From: Hymenobacter wooponensis
GTDB lineage: Bacteria > Bacteroidota > Bacteroidia > Cytophagales > Hymenobacteraceae
Assembly: GCF_004745865.1 (NCBI RefSeq)
Contig: NZ_SRKZ01000005.1
Location: forward strand, 1 to 64,000
Length of the DNA stretch: 64,000 nucleotides
Direction of reading: 5' to 3'
Shown: positions 33,353 to 42,270 of the stretch, piece after piece
Layout: each line of letters starts with the position of its first letter
How positions within the stretch are numbered: position 1 is the stretch's first letter
Program-made: the position numbers and the translations under genes
The notes under the pieces: model-generated
Told to the model about the DNA's origin: nothing
Databases searched by the model: none
What the model saw: only the letters and a program-made list of their open reading frames with translations

Positions 33353-34906
33353 CTACTTCACTTTCACAAACAGCCACAGGCCTAGCAGCGAAACTGCCAG
33401 CACCCCCAGCGCAGAAAGCATGGTCACCATGTCGCGGACGTCTTTGCCGGCGACGGTGCCGATGAAATGAAACTTGTGCAGGAAGGCAAAGCTGAGGCCT
33501 TCGTAACGGTCGGCATTTTCGACGCGGGCGGCGAGGCGGTTGGTGGCGGGTTCCACGTAGAGCGTTGTTTTTGTGGGAGTACAGTAGGCCACCTTCACTA
33601 CGGGCAGGCGCTTGTTGATGAAGCCATACTCACCCTCAAAATGATCAATCAGCTCTGTTTTTTCAATACCTGGCAACGTGGCCGTGCCGCTGGCTTCTTG
33701 TAGAAACGTGTTGGCCAGGGCGCGAGCGTGCCGGGTAGCCCCATCAGGCAGTAGCTGGCCCGTGGCGGCGCTGTAGTAGGCCACGGCCTTAACCGCCTCA
33801 ATGGGCTGGCCAGTGCTCCCCCCGGCAGTTGAGCTATTGGGGGCTTCTTCGTTGGGGGGCAGCTGAAAGACCTGGTAGTACACTTGGCCCTCAAACTCTG
33901 CCAGCGCCACGTTCTGCACCTTTTTCCACTGGAGCGGCAGCGCCGTCAGATCAACCTGTAACTGGCCTAGCCGTATGGCAGGGGCATGCTGGTAGCGCAG
34001 CCGGTCGTCGGGGTGCAGCTTGAGGTAAACGTGAAAGGCGCCGCTGCCAGCAAAGGTGAACGTGACAAATGCCACGGCCAGTCCCACCTGCCGGTGGTAC
34101 TTCCGCAGCCACCCCACTTGGTCTTGCGCGCTGCGGGGCTTGCGGAAGCGCTTCCACATGAACCCATATATCACTAGGCCACTTACGGTGGAAGCGAGGA
34201 TGATGGTCAGCAACCCCAGCATCGTCACTACCCGAAACGTGTTGCCGCCCACCAGCTCCAGAAACGACCAGTTGTGCAGCAGGTCAAACACCCGAATAAA
34301 GGTGGTGCGGGCGCGGTTGTTAAACGTGGCCATCCGAGCGGGCATCGTCTCCACGTACACCGTCAGGCCATCGGGCCGGTCAAGCGTAATTTTCCAGACC
34401 GGCAGCAGGCGGTTCACAAACTTGTACTCCCCATCGAAAGCCGTCAGCCGCTCGGCGGAGGCCACTTTTGCGGTAGTGTCCTGCGCAAAATAGCGGGCTA
34501 GCTGCTCAGCGTATTGTTGGTCGGCGGAAGCGGGTAGCGCTAGGCCAGTAGTAGCGCTGAAATAGCGCGGCACCGCCGTGGGCGCCTCTAGTAACACTTG
34601 GTAAGTCGGCTGGCCCTGCCAGCGTACCAGCCGCACGTTGCGCAGGCTGGGCACGTTGTTCTGGCGTAGTACCTGCTGCAATGGCACGGTGAGGCGCGGG
34701 GCGGGCACCGGCACCAGAAACTCCCGCGCAATCTTCGGCCGCAGCCAGTTGCTCATCAAGGGATGCGCAAGGCCGCTCAGCGTCCAGAAAATAACGGGTA
34801 TCACCGTGATGATGCCAATGATGCGGTGCCAGCGGTACATATTGCGCTGCACCATACGCCGGATGGGTCCGGGCTGGGCGGCAGGCGCTTGGGTAGTAAC
34901 TTGCAT
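33353..34906 (-). CDS. PepSY-associated membrane protein (putative reductase in iron uptake)
   Basis: 517 residues from MQVTTQAPAAQPG. The first membrane helix follows MYRWHRIIGIITVIPVIFWTLSGL, whose Trp-His pair is typical of PepSY_TM proteins, then a periplasmic PepSY domain. Another helix pair (MLGLLTIILASTVSGLVIYGFMWKRF; YHRQVGLAVAFVTFTFAGSGAFHVYL) precedes a second PepSY domain, and a final helix ends the chain. His residues facing membrane helices suggest a haem-binding ferric reductase role. It is 370 bases downstream of a TonB-dependent receptor, consistent with siderophore-iron reduction. Confidence 0.88.
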   Translation of the reverse strand: MQVTTQAPAAQPGPIRRMVQRNMYRWHRIIGIITVIPVIFWTLSGLAHPLMSNWLRPKIAREFLVPVPAPRLTVPLQQVLRQNNVPSLRNVRLVRWQGQPTYQVLLEAPTAVPRYFSATTGLALPASADQQYAEQLARYFAQDTTAKVASAERLTAFDGEYKFVNRLLPVWKITLDRPDGLTVYVETMPARMATFNNRARTTFIRVFDLLHNWSFLELVGGNTFRVVTMLGLLTIILASTVSGLVIYGFMWKRFRKPRSAQDQVGWLRKYHRQVGLAVAFVTFTFAGSGAFHVYLKLHPDDRLRYQHAPAIRLGQLQVDLTALPLQWKKVQNVALAEFEGQVYYQVFQLPPNEEAPNSSTAGGSTGQPIEAVKAVAYYSAATGQLLPDGATRHARALANTFLQEASGTATLPGIEKTELIDHFEGEYGFINKRLPVVKVAYCTPTKTTLYVEPATNRLAARVENADRYEGLSFAFLHKFHFIGTVAGKDVRDMVTMLSALGVLAVSLLGLWLFVKVK

Positions 34907-35273
34907 GTTGTTTGAATAATATTTTGGATAGCCAAGCATGGCACATTCCCTCGAACAAGGGGAACTGAGGGATGCAGAAGTGGCCTAACACGACCACAAA
35001 AGGACGTCATGTCGAGTTTGTCGAGACATCTCGCGTGCTGATGTTGCCATACTAACCGTCATGCTGAGCGCAGCCGAACCGAAGGTCGCCGTAGGCAAGC
35101 ATCTATACCTCTGTCTATTCACCTGGTCTACCAACGATTCAACATCAGCACGCGAGATGTCTCGACCAGCTCGACATGACGGTCTGAGGTAGACGTTCTA
35201 GTGTAGTCGTTCTAGGCCAGGTCAACCACCCCCAGCCCCTCCTCATCTGAGGAGGGGAGCGAGGTTCTGACGC
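34907..35273. repeat. Intergenic repeat cluster between receptor and PepSY genes
   Basis: Inverted arms 35006-35046 and 35140-35180 match at 39 of 41 positions (both contain GTCATGTCGAG and CATCTCGCGTGCTGATGTTG). Between them lies a copy of the dispersed CATGCTGAGCG...GAAGGTC unit (35060-35087). A third element, CCCCTCCTCA/TGAGGAGGGG (35236-35257), is a hairpin 16 bases past the receptor stop. No gene is supported. Confidence 0.8.
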
Positions 35274-37646
35274 CTATTTTTTACCGATGAAGTTGTATTG
35301 CACGCCGGCCGTGAAGGTGCGGGGGGCACCGGGGGTATAGTTGGTCCGGTCGGTGCGGGTGTTGCCGCGGGTGGCGGCGGTGGCATACAGCTCGTCGGTG
35401 GCATTGAGCAGGTTCACGAACACCTCCAGGGTTTCGTGCCAGCTGTAGCCAGTGCGCAGGTTGAGCACGCTCACCCCACGGGCTCCAAACAGGCCTTTGT
35501 CGTTGTACTGCACGCGGTTTACCTGGTCTTGGTACCAGCTACCGATGCGCTGATACTCGCCGGCTATCCGGAAGCCGGGCAGCCAGTGCGGCTTATACGT
35601 CAGCTCGGTATTTGCCACCCAGCGCGGGGCTTGGGGCATGTCTTTGCCGTTCACGTTCCGCACCGCATCAGTCTGGTTGGCGCTGAGCTGAAACTCCTCA
35701 AACCGGTGCACGGCATTGGTGCCCCCGAAGCGAAAGAACAACTCGGCCGTGGGCTTATAGGTGAGGCCGTACTCAATGCCCCGGTGCAGCGTTTTACCTG
35801 CACTCTGGTAGTCGGTGGAGTTATCGGGCTGCCGGATGCTGAGCAGCTCGTTGCGCCCATCCAACTGGTACAGGGCCACATCAACGTACACTTTGTTATT
35901 CAGTACGGAGGCCCACCCCCCTATTTCGCGGTTGAAGAAATGGGCTGGTTTCAGGTTGTAGTAGAACTCGGCGGGGGCACCGGCGGGCGTGTTGGGGCGC
36001 TTGCGGAAGATAGCCGTAAGGCCCGGCGGCGAGAAACCTTGGCTGTAGTTGGCGTACAGACCGCGCCCGTGGCCCAGGTCATAGGTTAGCCCTATTTTGG
36101 GCGTGGCCTGCTGAAAGGTTTTGTTACCGCTCGATTGATCGAGGTAGTTGTTATAGTCAAACGATATTCGGTCGAACCGCTCTCCGAGCGTAAGCTGCAG
36201 GTGCTCCACAGGGTGCACATCTAGTTGCGCGTACACCGCCGAGTTAATTAGGTCGGTGTCGTAGTTGGCAATGGACAAATCGGGCCGGTCGGCCGTCACA
36301 GTGTAGCGCTCCACCGACTTCTTATCAGCCCGCAGTTGGGCGGCAAGGTCAATCTGGTGAGCATCGTACTGGGTGGGCGAGTAGTCGAAGCTAGTGCCGG
36401 CCAGCAGCCTCGACTTCCACCAGCCGAACTGCACGCTATGCTGGGCCAGTACGCCATAGCTCTTGAACCGGCTCTCGTTGATTTCGCCAGTAGCCGTACT
36501 GGCTCCCGACCGCCACCGAATGCCATAGGTAGGGTTCTGGCCGATGCTATTATCGCGGAAGAAAACCGTGAGTGTGGTTTGGTTGCGCTCGTTCCACTGC
36601 TGCTCGGCGGTGAGGCGGGCACGTAGGGCGTACGTTTTGCGGTACGTGAAATCAGTAGTGCTGCTGTACTGACGGCGGTAGTAGGCCACACTGTCCACGG
36701 GGCTGCTGGTCTGGGAATCGTAATCGTTGTACGAAGCCGCGGCGGTGAGGCGGGTTTTGTCCGACAGCGCATACTCTACTCGGCCGTTCACCGATACCTT
36801 GTCGTAATCGGAGCTGGCGGCCCAACCGTTGCGCTGGCGGGCTATGTAGCCACTCACGTAGGCGCCCAGCTTCGGCGTAGCCATACCCCCACCCCCAAAC
36901 TGCAGGCGCCGGTAGCCGTACTGGTCGGCCTGCACGCCCACGCTGGCGGTGGGTACGCTGGTAGGCCGCTTGGTCAGCACGTTGAGGGCGCCGCCCACCG
37001 CCTCGGGGCCGTATAGCGACGAGGCGGGCCCTTTCACCACCTCAATAGAATTGATGGCCAGCGGATTGGTTTCCAGCAGCGCATTGTGGTTGAACACGCC
37101 CATGGGCCGCAACGGAATGCCGTCTTCCAGATACAGAAAATAGGCTGAGGTACCGAAGGGCTGCCGGATGCCCATGGCGTGCTGCTCGTTTCCGTAGTTG
37201 AGCATTACCACCCCCGGCACCTTATTTATCAGCTCTGTCAGCAGCGTGGGCTTGGTGTCCTGAATGACAGTGGGTGAGAGTTTGGAAATGGCCACCGGGG
37301 CATCGGTGCGCAATTGAGCCTCGCGGCTGGCGGTTACTACTACAGTTTGCAGATCTTCCACGGCTGGCTCCAGCGCCACCCGTAGGCCACTGCTTTCGGC
37401 CGGCACGGCCACCGTAAAGGGCTTATATCCAACGGCAGAAACCACTACCTGGCTGGCATCGGTGGCGAGTGAAAACTGGCCGGTGGCGTTGGTAACCGTC
37501 CCGAGCTGAGCGTCGGGGGTGCGCACGGTGGCGCCTATGAGGGGTTCTTTGGTGGTAGCGTCGAACACGCGGCCCGTGAGGGTACGCTGTGCCCACGCCG
37601 CCTGACTCACCACGAGAGCCAGGGGCAACAATACATGTTTTTTCAC
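35274..37646 (-). CDS. TonB-dependent outer-membrane receptor (siderophore type)
   Basis: 790 residues. A signal peptide (ending AWAQ) is followed by a CarboxypepD_reg-like domain (TLTGRVFDATTKEPLIGATVRTPD, about 21-100). The TonB box/plug then starts near TVVVTASREAQLRTDAPVAISKLS with the plug motif ELINKVPGVVMLNYG and VVKGPASSLYGPEAVGGALNVLTKRP. A 22-strand barrel ends in the typical VQYNFIGKK. It imports ferric siderophore or a similar ligand across the outer membrane. It is upstream of the PepSY gene and downstream of a Cys-rich small protein on the same strand. Confidence 0.93.
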   Translation of the reverse strand: MKKHVLLPLALVVSQAAWAQRTLTGRVFDATTKEPLIGATVRTPDAQLGTVTNATGQFSLATDASQVVVSAVGYKPFTVAVPAESSGLRVALEPAVEDLQTVVVTASREAQLRTDAPVAISKLSPTVIQDTKPTLLTELINKVPGVVMLNYGNEQHAMGIRQPFGTSAYFLYLEDGIPLRPMGVFNHNALLETNPLAINSIEVVKGPASSLYGPEAVGGALNVLTKRPTSVPTASVGVQADQYGYRRLQFGGGGMATPKLGAYVSGYIARQRNGWAASSDYDKVSVNGRVEYALSDKTRLTAAASYNDYDSQTSSPVDSVAYYRRQYSSTTDFTYRKTYALRARLTAEQQWNERNQTTLTVFFRDNSIGQNPTYGIRWRSGASTATGEINESRFKSYGVLAQHSVQFGWWKSRLLAGTSFDYSPTQYDAHQIDLAAQLRADKKSVERYTVTADRPDLSIANYDTDLINSAVYAQLDVHPVEHLQLTLGERFDRISFDYNNYLDQSSGNKTFQQATPKIGLTYDLGHGRGLYANYSQGFSPPGLTAIFRKRPNTPAGAPAEFYYNLKPAHFFNREIGGWASVLNNKVYVDVALYQLDGRNELLSIRQPDNSTDYQSAGKTLHRGIEYGLTYKPTAELFFRFGGTNAVHRFEEFQLSANQTDAVRNVNGKDMPQAPRWVANTELTYKPHWLPGFRIAGEYQRIGSWYQDQVNRVQYNDKGLFGARGVSVLNLRTGYSWHETLEVFVNLLNATDELYATAATRGNTRTDRTNYTPGAPRTFTAGVQYNFIGKK

Positions 37647-37654
37647 CGAGAAAA

Positions 37655-37760
37655 GGCTGATTGTACGACAGGCCGCACCCGCTTCCGCTCACCCAAAAGG
37701 CAGCACGAAGCCGGGCCGCTAGGCCTGTCAAATTCCGAGAAGGCGGGGGTACAATCAGCC
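37655..37760. repeat. Nested inverted repeats between the Cys-rich protein and receptor genes
   Basis: GGCTGATTGTAC (37655-37666) pairs with GTACAATCAGCC (37749-37760), and directly inside GACAGGCC (37667-37674) pairs with GGCCTGTC (37722-37729). The right outer arm overlaps the end of the 37755-38138 gene. The pairs could form one long stem in the leader of the receptor mRNA. Confidence 0.65.
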
Positions 37761-38138
37761 CTGCGCGGGCGGGTAGTCGGGACCGGGCCGGTCCCAGGCG
37801 TAGTGGCCTACGCGGAAGGTGGCATAGCGCGTAGCCTCCGGAAAGGCGGCCGGGGGCGTGAGGCGCAGGGGTACTACGGTAGCGCAAAACAGCGTTAGCA
37901 CTTCCTGCGCGGCTTGCTTGCTGCCGGTTTGCTGCTTTTGCTCCCGCTCTTCCTGGGCCTTCAGCTCTTTGCGCAGGTGGCAGCGGCCATTACACTTCAG
38001 CTGCGGCTTGTCGCGGTTGATACACAGCACCCGCGCAATGTAGTCTTGGTTTAGCCACCAGCCGGCCACAATGCCAAACCGCCCCGTGCACTGCACCATG
38101 AGCGAGCAAAGAAGCAGAATAGCAACGGCTTGGCGCAT
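37755..38138 (-). CDS. Small Cys-motif membrane-associated protein
   Basis: 127 residues from MRQAVAILLLCSLMVQCTGRFG; a longer frame opens at 38234. A hydrophobic N-terminus is followed by WWLNQDYIARVLCINRDKPQLKCNGRCHLRKELKAQEE, a pattern CxNRDKP-x3-CNGxC. I recall it in uncharacterised Bacteroidota proteins next to TonB-dependent receptors. The three Cys could bind a metal, probably in the periplasm. Its direct downstream neighbour is a TonB-dependent receptor, so a role in iron or copper uptake is the natural guess. Confidence 0.6.
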   Translation of the reverse strand: MRQAVAILLLCSLMVQCTGRFGIVAGWWLNQDYIARVLCINRDKPQLKCNGRCHLRKELKAQEEREQKQQTGSKQAAQEVLTLFCATVVPLRLTPPAAFPEATRYATFRVGHYAWDRPGPDYPPAQG

Positions 38139-38299
38139 AAAGCGGGTAAATGGAAGAGCTAGGCCTGCTGGCCACTCCGCTGCAAAGGAACAACCTGCAC
38201 CGTGCGCGGCCAACTTTATTCTTGCCTTACGCACATCCTCAGGCTTGAAGTTACGGCGGCGCTTACCAGCACAAGTGCCACCAGGCTAGCATAAGCTGG

Positions 38300-39484
38300 T
38301 TAATGCCTCACGTGCAACAACGCCTTTTCATACAGACCAATCAACTGTGGCTTGATAACGTCCGGATGAAATTCCTGCTCGTAGCAGCGGCGCGCGTTTT
38401 CTGCCATAGTCGCATATTCCGTCTGAGACAACGAGAATATCTTATCCAAAGCCTGAGCAGCTTCTTCGGGCGAGGTCACGGCAAACCCTGCGTTGTAGGC
38501 CGTGACTTTATCGTGAATAGGCACCTGCGTTGAAATGATGACCGGCTTGTAGCAAGACAAGGCCTGCGCTATACTGAGCCCAAACCCCTCCGAGCGCGAC
38601 AATTGCATATACACCTTCGACTCAGCCAAAATTGTATTCCGGTCGGCCTCCGATAGTTTGCCGGTAAACACAACGTCTTCCCCTATTTTCAGCTTGAGCT
38701 GACGGCACAGCTGTTCTCTTTCTACAATAGCCGGTGCGTCTGCGGGGCCAATCAGGGTGTACTTCACTTCCTTCGCGTGGCCCGAGCTCGATTTAAATAC
38801 TTGAAAGGCTTTTAGTGCCAGGTCTATCCCCTTATTGAAAATGCTGAAGCGCCCGATAAAACATACCTGCGGCTTCAGGGCCGCAAGGTTTAGCAGGATG
38901 TTTGTGTCGCTCACCTGGTTTGCCACTACGCACACGGGTGAGTTGGTTATATTTTTCAGATAGCCCGCGCACATGGCCGTAATCCCGTGCACCACGGCGG
39001 CATTGTCTAGCACGTATTTATCAAACACCCGAATAAAGGCATTGCGGTACAGCCGCTTGAGAAACGGCCGCTTTTTCCTGAAATCCGGATCGTACACAAA
39101 CGAGTCGTGCGGTGTTATTAGGTATGGGATATTGTACTTATTCAGCAGCCGGCATATCAGATAATTATCGATGTTGTAAATGTGGCTTAAGTGGAAAATA
39201 CACGTCTCGCCCCGAATCGCTTTCAGCCAGTTTTGAAACGCCTTAGGCAATTGAAGCTTGCTGCAGTTCTTTATCCCGAACTTATGAATGCAGATATCAT
39301 CTGTGTGCTCTATCTGATACCAGTCGGGGGCTTGCTCTAGGCAGAACTCAATAAACTGAATCGTAAAATCTGCCTTCAGCGCCTGGGTGAGCAGGTAATT
39401 GAACTCTGCCAACCCATCAGCCGCTTCTGTGCGGTAATGGCCGGGAATGTATACCGTTGCCTTATTATCCGTTCTTTCAGTCAT
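38300..39484 (-). CDS. GT4-family glycosyltransferase
   Basis: 394 residues of GT-B fold. The N-terminal domain begins VYIPGHYRTEAADGLAEFNYL. The donor-binding domain has GRFSIFNKGIDLALKAF, VVFTGKLSEADRNTILAE and the acidic SRSEGFGLSIAQAL (E-x7-E type) motif. It should transfer a sugar from a nucleotide donor to a surface glycan. It stands alone, with no wzx/wzy or other GT genes. Its composition looks more AT-rich than its neighbours, which suggests acquisition. Confidence 0.9.
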   Translation of the reverse strand: MTERTDNKATVYIPGHYRTEAADGLAEFNYLLTQALKADFTIQFIEFCLEQAPDWYQIEHTDDICIHKFGIKNCSKLQLPKAFQNWLKAIRGETCIFHLSHIYNIDNYLICRLLNKYNIPYLITPHDSFVYDPDFRKKRPFLKRLYRNAFIRVFDKYVLDNAAVVHGITAMCAGYLKNITNSPVCVVANQVSDTNILLNLAALKPQVCFIGRFSIFNKGIDLALKAFQVFKSSSGHAKEVKYTLIGPADAPAIVEREQLCRQLKLKIGEDVVFTGKLSEADRNTILAESKVYMQLSRSEGFGLSIAQALSCYKPVIISTQVPIHDKVTAYNAGFAVTSPEEAAQALDKIFSLSQTEYATMAENARRCYEQEFHPDVIKPQLIGLYEKALLHVRH

Positions 39485-39702
39485 TGTACTGCAGCGGTAT
39501 TACCACCAGTGTATTCTGGTCTCGTCCTCTCTTCCGATGTGGGACTGGTGGCATGAGGCGTAGCGTCAGAGCAGACGCGCCTATCGTTTATCAAACGGCT
39601 GTACCCGGTCATTTTAATTAACCGCGTGTTCAACGGGTACCCTTGAATGCGTAAGACGAAATTCTTTGGGGTTGGGTTAGGTAAGGCGGCACCTTCATTC
39701 AC
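39481..39702 (-). CDS. Doubtful 73-codon reading frame before the glycosyltransferase
   Basis: An ATG-started frame of 73 codons whose stop overlaps the glycosyltransferase start as ATGA. The product (PKNFVLRIQGYPLNTRLIKMTGYSRLIN in its middle) has no signal peptide and no family I recognise. It may be a gene remnant or chance. The overlap is the only real support. Confidence 0.22.
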   Translation of the reverse strand: MNEGAALPNPTPKNFVLRIQGYPLNTRLIKMTGYSRLINDRRVCSDATPHATSPTSEERTRPEYTGGNTAAVQ

Positions 39703-39720
39703 GCATGCACCTGCTAGGCC

Positions 39721-39758
39721 ACAAAAAAGCCTTCTACTAACGCAGAAGGCTTTTTGTG
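39721..39758. terminator. Terminator-like hairpin
   Basis: ACAAAAAAGCCTTCT (39721-39735) pairs with AGAAGGCTTTTTTGT-like 39745-39758. It lies upstream of the reading frame at 39702 and just past the 39779-41044 gene stop on the minus strand. Confidence 0.8.
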
Positions 39759-39778
39759 CATTTTAGCTTTGTGAGCTG

Positions 39779-41044
39779 CTACCGGGCAGGCCTAGCGGGT
39801 GCGGGCTTCACCATGGTTCCGAAGGCTCCTTTCTTCTCGAAGGCGGCAATTACTTCGTCCTCTACGGGGGTTCGACGCACTACGGGGTTATTCGCCCAGA
39901 ACTCGGGGTCGTACTTGATGCTGCGGATGGCAGTAAGGTCACGGTCTTGCAGGCTCACGCGGGCGTAGGGGATGCTGGTGGGCGTGGTGTTGGTATCGTA
40001 GAAGAAGGTAAACGACGATACGTTGAGCGGCGTCACATCCTTGCCGCTCACAAGGGTAGCGGTTAGGTTGGTCTTCATGTACTCCAGCGGGGCAACTTCT
40101 CCTTCCGTATTCTGAAAGCTCATCTCGATGTCGAGCTTAGTGTCGCGGAACTTCTGGTCGGGGTTATTGGTACCGCCCGTGAAGTTGGGCGTGGTCATGC
40201 GGTAGCGCACCACGCGGTAGGTATCAATGTCAATCCAGATAGTGCCTTCCGACTTGTATTTGGTTAGCTCAGGGCGGGTGTTGAAGTCGATTTCTGCAAT
40301 GCCACCCTTGGTAGTGTCGGCCCCGGCCACAATACCTTTCAGCTCCAGCTCGTAGTTCTTCACCACGTTGGGGCTCAGCAAGGCCAGCGACTTGGTGGTG
40401 TCGGCGCTGGGGTCGAAGAGGCCGTAGGATTTCGTGTAGAGCGAGAAGTTGCTGAAGTTGGTAATGGCCTGCTTACCCGCGTAGCGGCCCTGCGCAATGG
40501 CCGTGCCCTCAATGCGGGCGTTGTTCGACTTCACGTTCCAGACCACTTCCTGCAGCTCAGTGGGCTCGTTGTCGATGCGGGTGGTTTGGCGGTAGAAGGC
40601 CTTGCCGTAGAATTTGCGGCGGTAGTTGCGCTGCATATTCCGGAAAGCCCGGTCTACTAGCTGAAAAGGGTAGCTGCCCACTTTCACTTCGGGTAGCACA
40701 ATGGAGGCCGAGCCCAGCGCAATTTCAATGGTTTGAGTGGGGCTGGTAATGCGTAAGGTGTCGCGCACGTGGCCCAGCTCAGAGGCTAGTAGTACAACGG
40801 GCAGCTTGGCTACTTTCAGCGTAAACTCGCCCTCCATGTTGGTGGCCGTACCGTTGCCGGTACCCTGCACGGCTACGCTGGCAAAAGGCAGCCGCTCCTT
40901 GGTGTCTTTATCAATCACGATACCCTTCAGCTGTATCTGGGCTTGGGCCGCGGGGGCCAGCAGTACCCCGAGCAGCAGTAGAAAGACTGGCAGCAGCCAG
41001 CGGCGGAACGTTGTAAGTGCGGAGAGGTGGGCAGTTGAGTGCAA
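39779..41044 (-). CDS. CarboxypepD_reg-like outer-membrane-associated protein
   Basis: About 421 residues from a TTG at 41044 that puts the signal peptide (RRWLLPVFLLLLGVLLAPAAQAQ) near the N-terminus; the frame opens further upstream to 41209. The mature protein starts with a carboxypeptidase-regulatory-like Ig domain (LKGIVIDKDTKERLPFASVAVQG), then a beta-rich domain with YTKSYGLFDPSADTTKSLALL and DIDTYRVVRYRMTTPN. This resembles Bacteroidota proteins with CarboxypepD_reg plus a DUF5686-like or outer-membrane lipoprotein domain. The start is uncertain. A candidate promoter box lies at 41125-41132. Confidence 0.72.
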   Translation of the reverse strand: MHSTAHLSALTTFRRWLLPVFLLLLGVLLAPAAQAQIQLKGIVIDKDTKERLPFASVAVQGTGNGTATNMEGEFTLKVAKLPVVLLASELGHVRDTLRITSPTQTIEIALGSASIVLPEVKVGSYPFQLVDRAFRNMQRNYRRKFYGKAFYRQTTRIDNEPTELQEVVWNVKSNNARIEGTAIAQGRYAGKQAITNFSNFSLYTKSYGLFDPSADTTKSLALLSPNVVKNYELELKGIVAGADTTKGGIAEIDFNTRPELTKYKSEGTIWIDIDTYRVVRYRMTTPNFTGGTNNPDQKFRDTKLDIEMSFQNTEGEVAPLEYMKTNLTATLVSGKDVTPLNVSSFTFFYDTNTTPTSIPYARVSLQDRDLTAIRSIKYDPEFWANNPVVRRTPVEDEVIAAFEKKGAFGTMVKPAPARPAR

Positions 41045-41124
41045 AACGGCCTGGTAGTTAAAAGATGAAACGGGTAACCGAACGACATAACGCCGGCCGG
41101 AGCCAGAGGCATATACCACGCTTG

Positions 41125-41132
41125 CAAAAGTA
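41125..41132 (-). promoter_or_regulatory. -7 element (TACTTTTG) upstream of the CarboxypepD_reg-like gene
   Basis: A minus-strand TAnnTTTG box lies inside the longest reading frame of the gene. If it is used, translation must begin downstream of about 41118, which favours the TTG at 41044. Confidence 0.45.
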
Positions 41133-41253
41133 AGGCCGTAGTGCGGTAACGCGAGGTTTTTTATGGCCGAGAGTGGCCTAGGCCTCTTCTTCCTCTGAAT
41201 TGGTAACACAGACTTTACCTACACGCCAACGCTTCCATTTGCATCTTTACCCT

Positions 41254-42270
41254 ATGAAAAAGCCTTTGTCTTTTCTGCTCGGTGCCTGCCTGCTTGTAAC
41301 TGGCACAACTGCCACGGCCCAAAAGCCTAAAGAGGAGTTGCGGATTGCTTTCGGCTCCTGCAACCGCCACGACCTGCCCCAGCCTCTCTGGGACGATATT
41401 GCCCGTGACCAGCCCAACGTCTGGATCTGGCTGGGCGACAACATCTACGGCGACTCCGACGACCCGAAGGTTTTGCGTGCCAAGTACGACGCCGAGTTTA
41501 ACCAGGAGGGCTACCGCCATCTGCGCGAGCAGGGCACGGCCATCATCGGCACCTGGGACGACCACGACTACGGCCGCAACGACGGCGACAAGACCTATCC
41601 CTTTAAGGCGCAGAACCAACAGCTCGCCCTCGATTTTCTGCAGGAACCCGCCGATAGTCCGCGCCGGAAGCAGGAAGGCATTTACGCCGCGTATTCTTAC
41701 CACGTAGGCCGTAAAAAGGTGAAGGTAATTTTGCTCGATGACCGGTACTTTCAGGATACGCTCTACCGCGATGCTCAGCAAGTGTACCACCCCAACCCCA
41801 CCGGCGACCTTCTAGGTGAGGCGCAGTGGCAGTGGCTCCAGCAGCAGCTACAAAACTCCGATGCCGATGCCCACATCATTGCCTCGGGCATTCAGTTTCT
41901 ACCCCAGGAGCACCGTTTCGAGAAGTGGGCCAACTTCCCGGCTGCTCGGCAACGCCTGCTGCAGTTGCTGGCTACTAGTCAGGCGAAAGGGGTATTGCTC
42001 ATCAGCGGCGACCGGCATATTGGTGAAATCTCCAAAATGGCGGTACCAGGAGTGGCCTACCCAGTGTACGAAGTTACCTCTAGCGGTTTAACCCACCCGG
42101 CAACTCATAATACCGACGAGCCTAACCAATACCGGGTGGGCCCGCTGGTAAATGAGAAGCACTATGCCCTGTTTCAGTTTCGTCGGCAGCGCCGGAAGCT
42201 AGTAGTTACCGCCTCCTTGCGTGGGGATGAAGGCAACGTATTTCACACTGAGCAGATAGTGCTGCCATAA
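41254..42270 (+). CDS. PhoD-like alkaline phosphatase/phosphodiesterase
   Basis: 338 residues from MKKPLSFLLGACLLVTGTTATAQ, a Sec signal. The PhoD-like calcineurin-fold core has RIAFGSCNR, WIWLGDNIYGDSDDP, GTWDDHDYGRND, VKVILLDDRYF and LLISGDRHIGE, covering the usual metal-binding Asp/His set. It is probably periplasmic, releasing phosphate or phosphodiesters. The upstream frame to 41200 is rejected because of the signal peptide. It is divergent from the CarboxypepD_reg-like gene; no other pho genes are close. Confidence 0.92.
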   Translation: MKKPLSFLLGACLLVTGTTATAQKPKEELRIAFGSCNRHDLPQPLWDDIARDQPNVWIWLGDNIYGDSDDPKVLRAKYDAEFNQEGYRHLREQGTAIIGTWDDHDYGRNDGDKTYPFKAQNQQLALDFLQEPADSPRRKQEGIYAAYSYHVGRKKVKVILLDDRYFQDTLYRDAQQVYHPNPTGDLLGEAQWQWLQQQLQNSDADAHIIASGIQFLPQEHRFEKWANFPAARQRLLQLLATSQAKGVLLISGDRHIGEISKMAVPGVAYPVYEVTSSGLTHPATHNTDEPNQYRVGPLVNEKHYALFQFRRQRRKLVVTASLRGDEGNVFHTEQIVLP

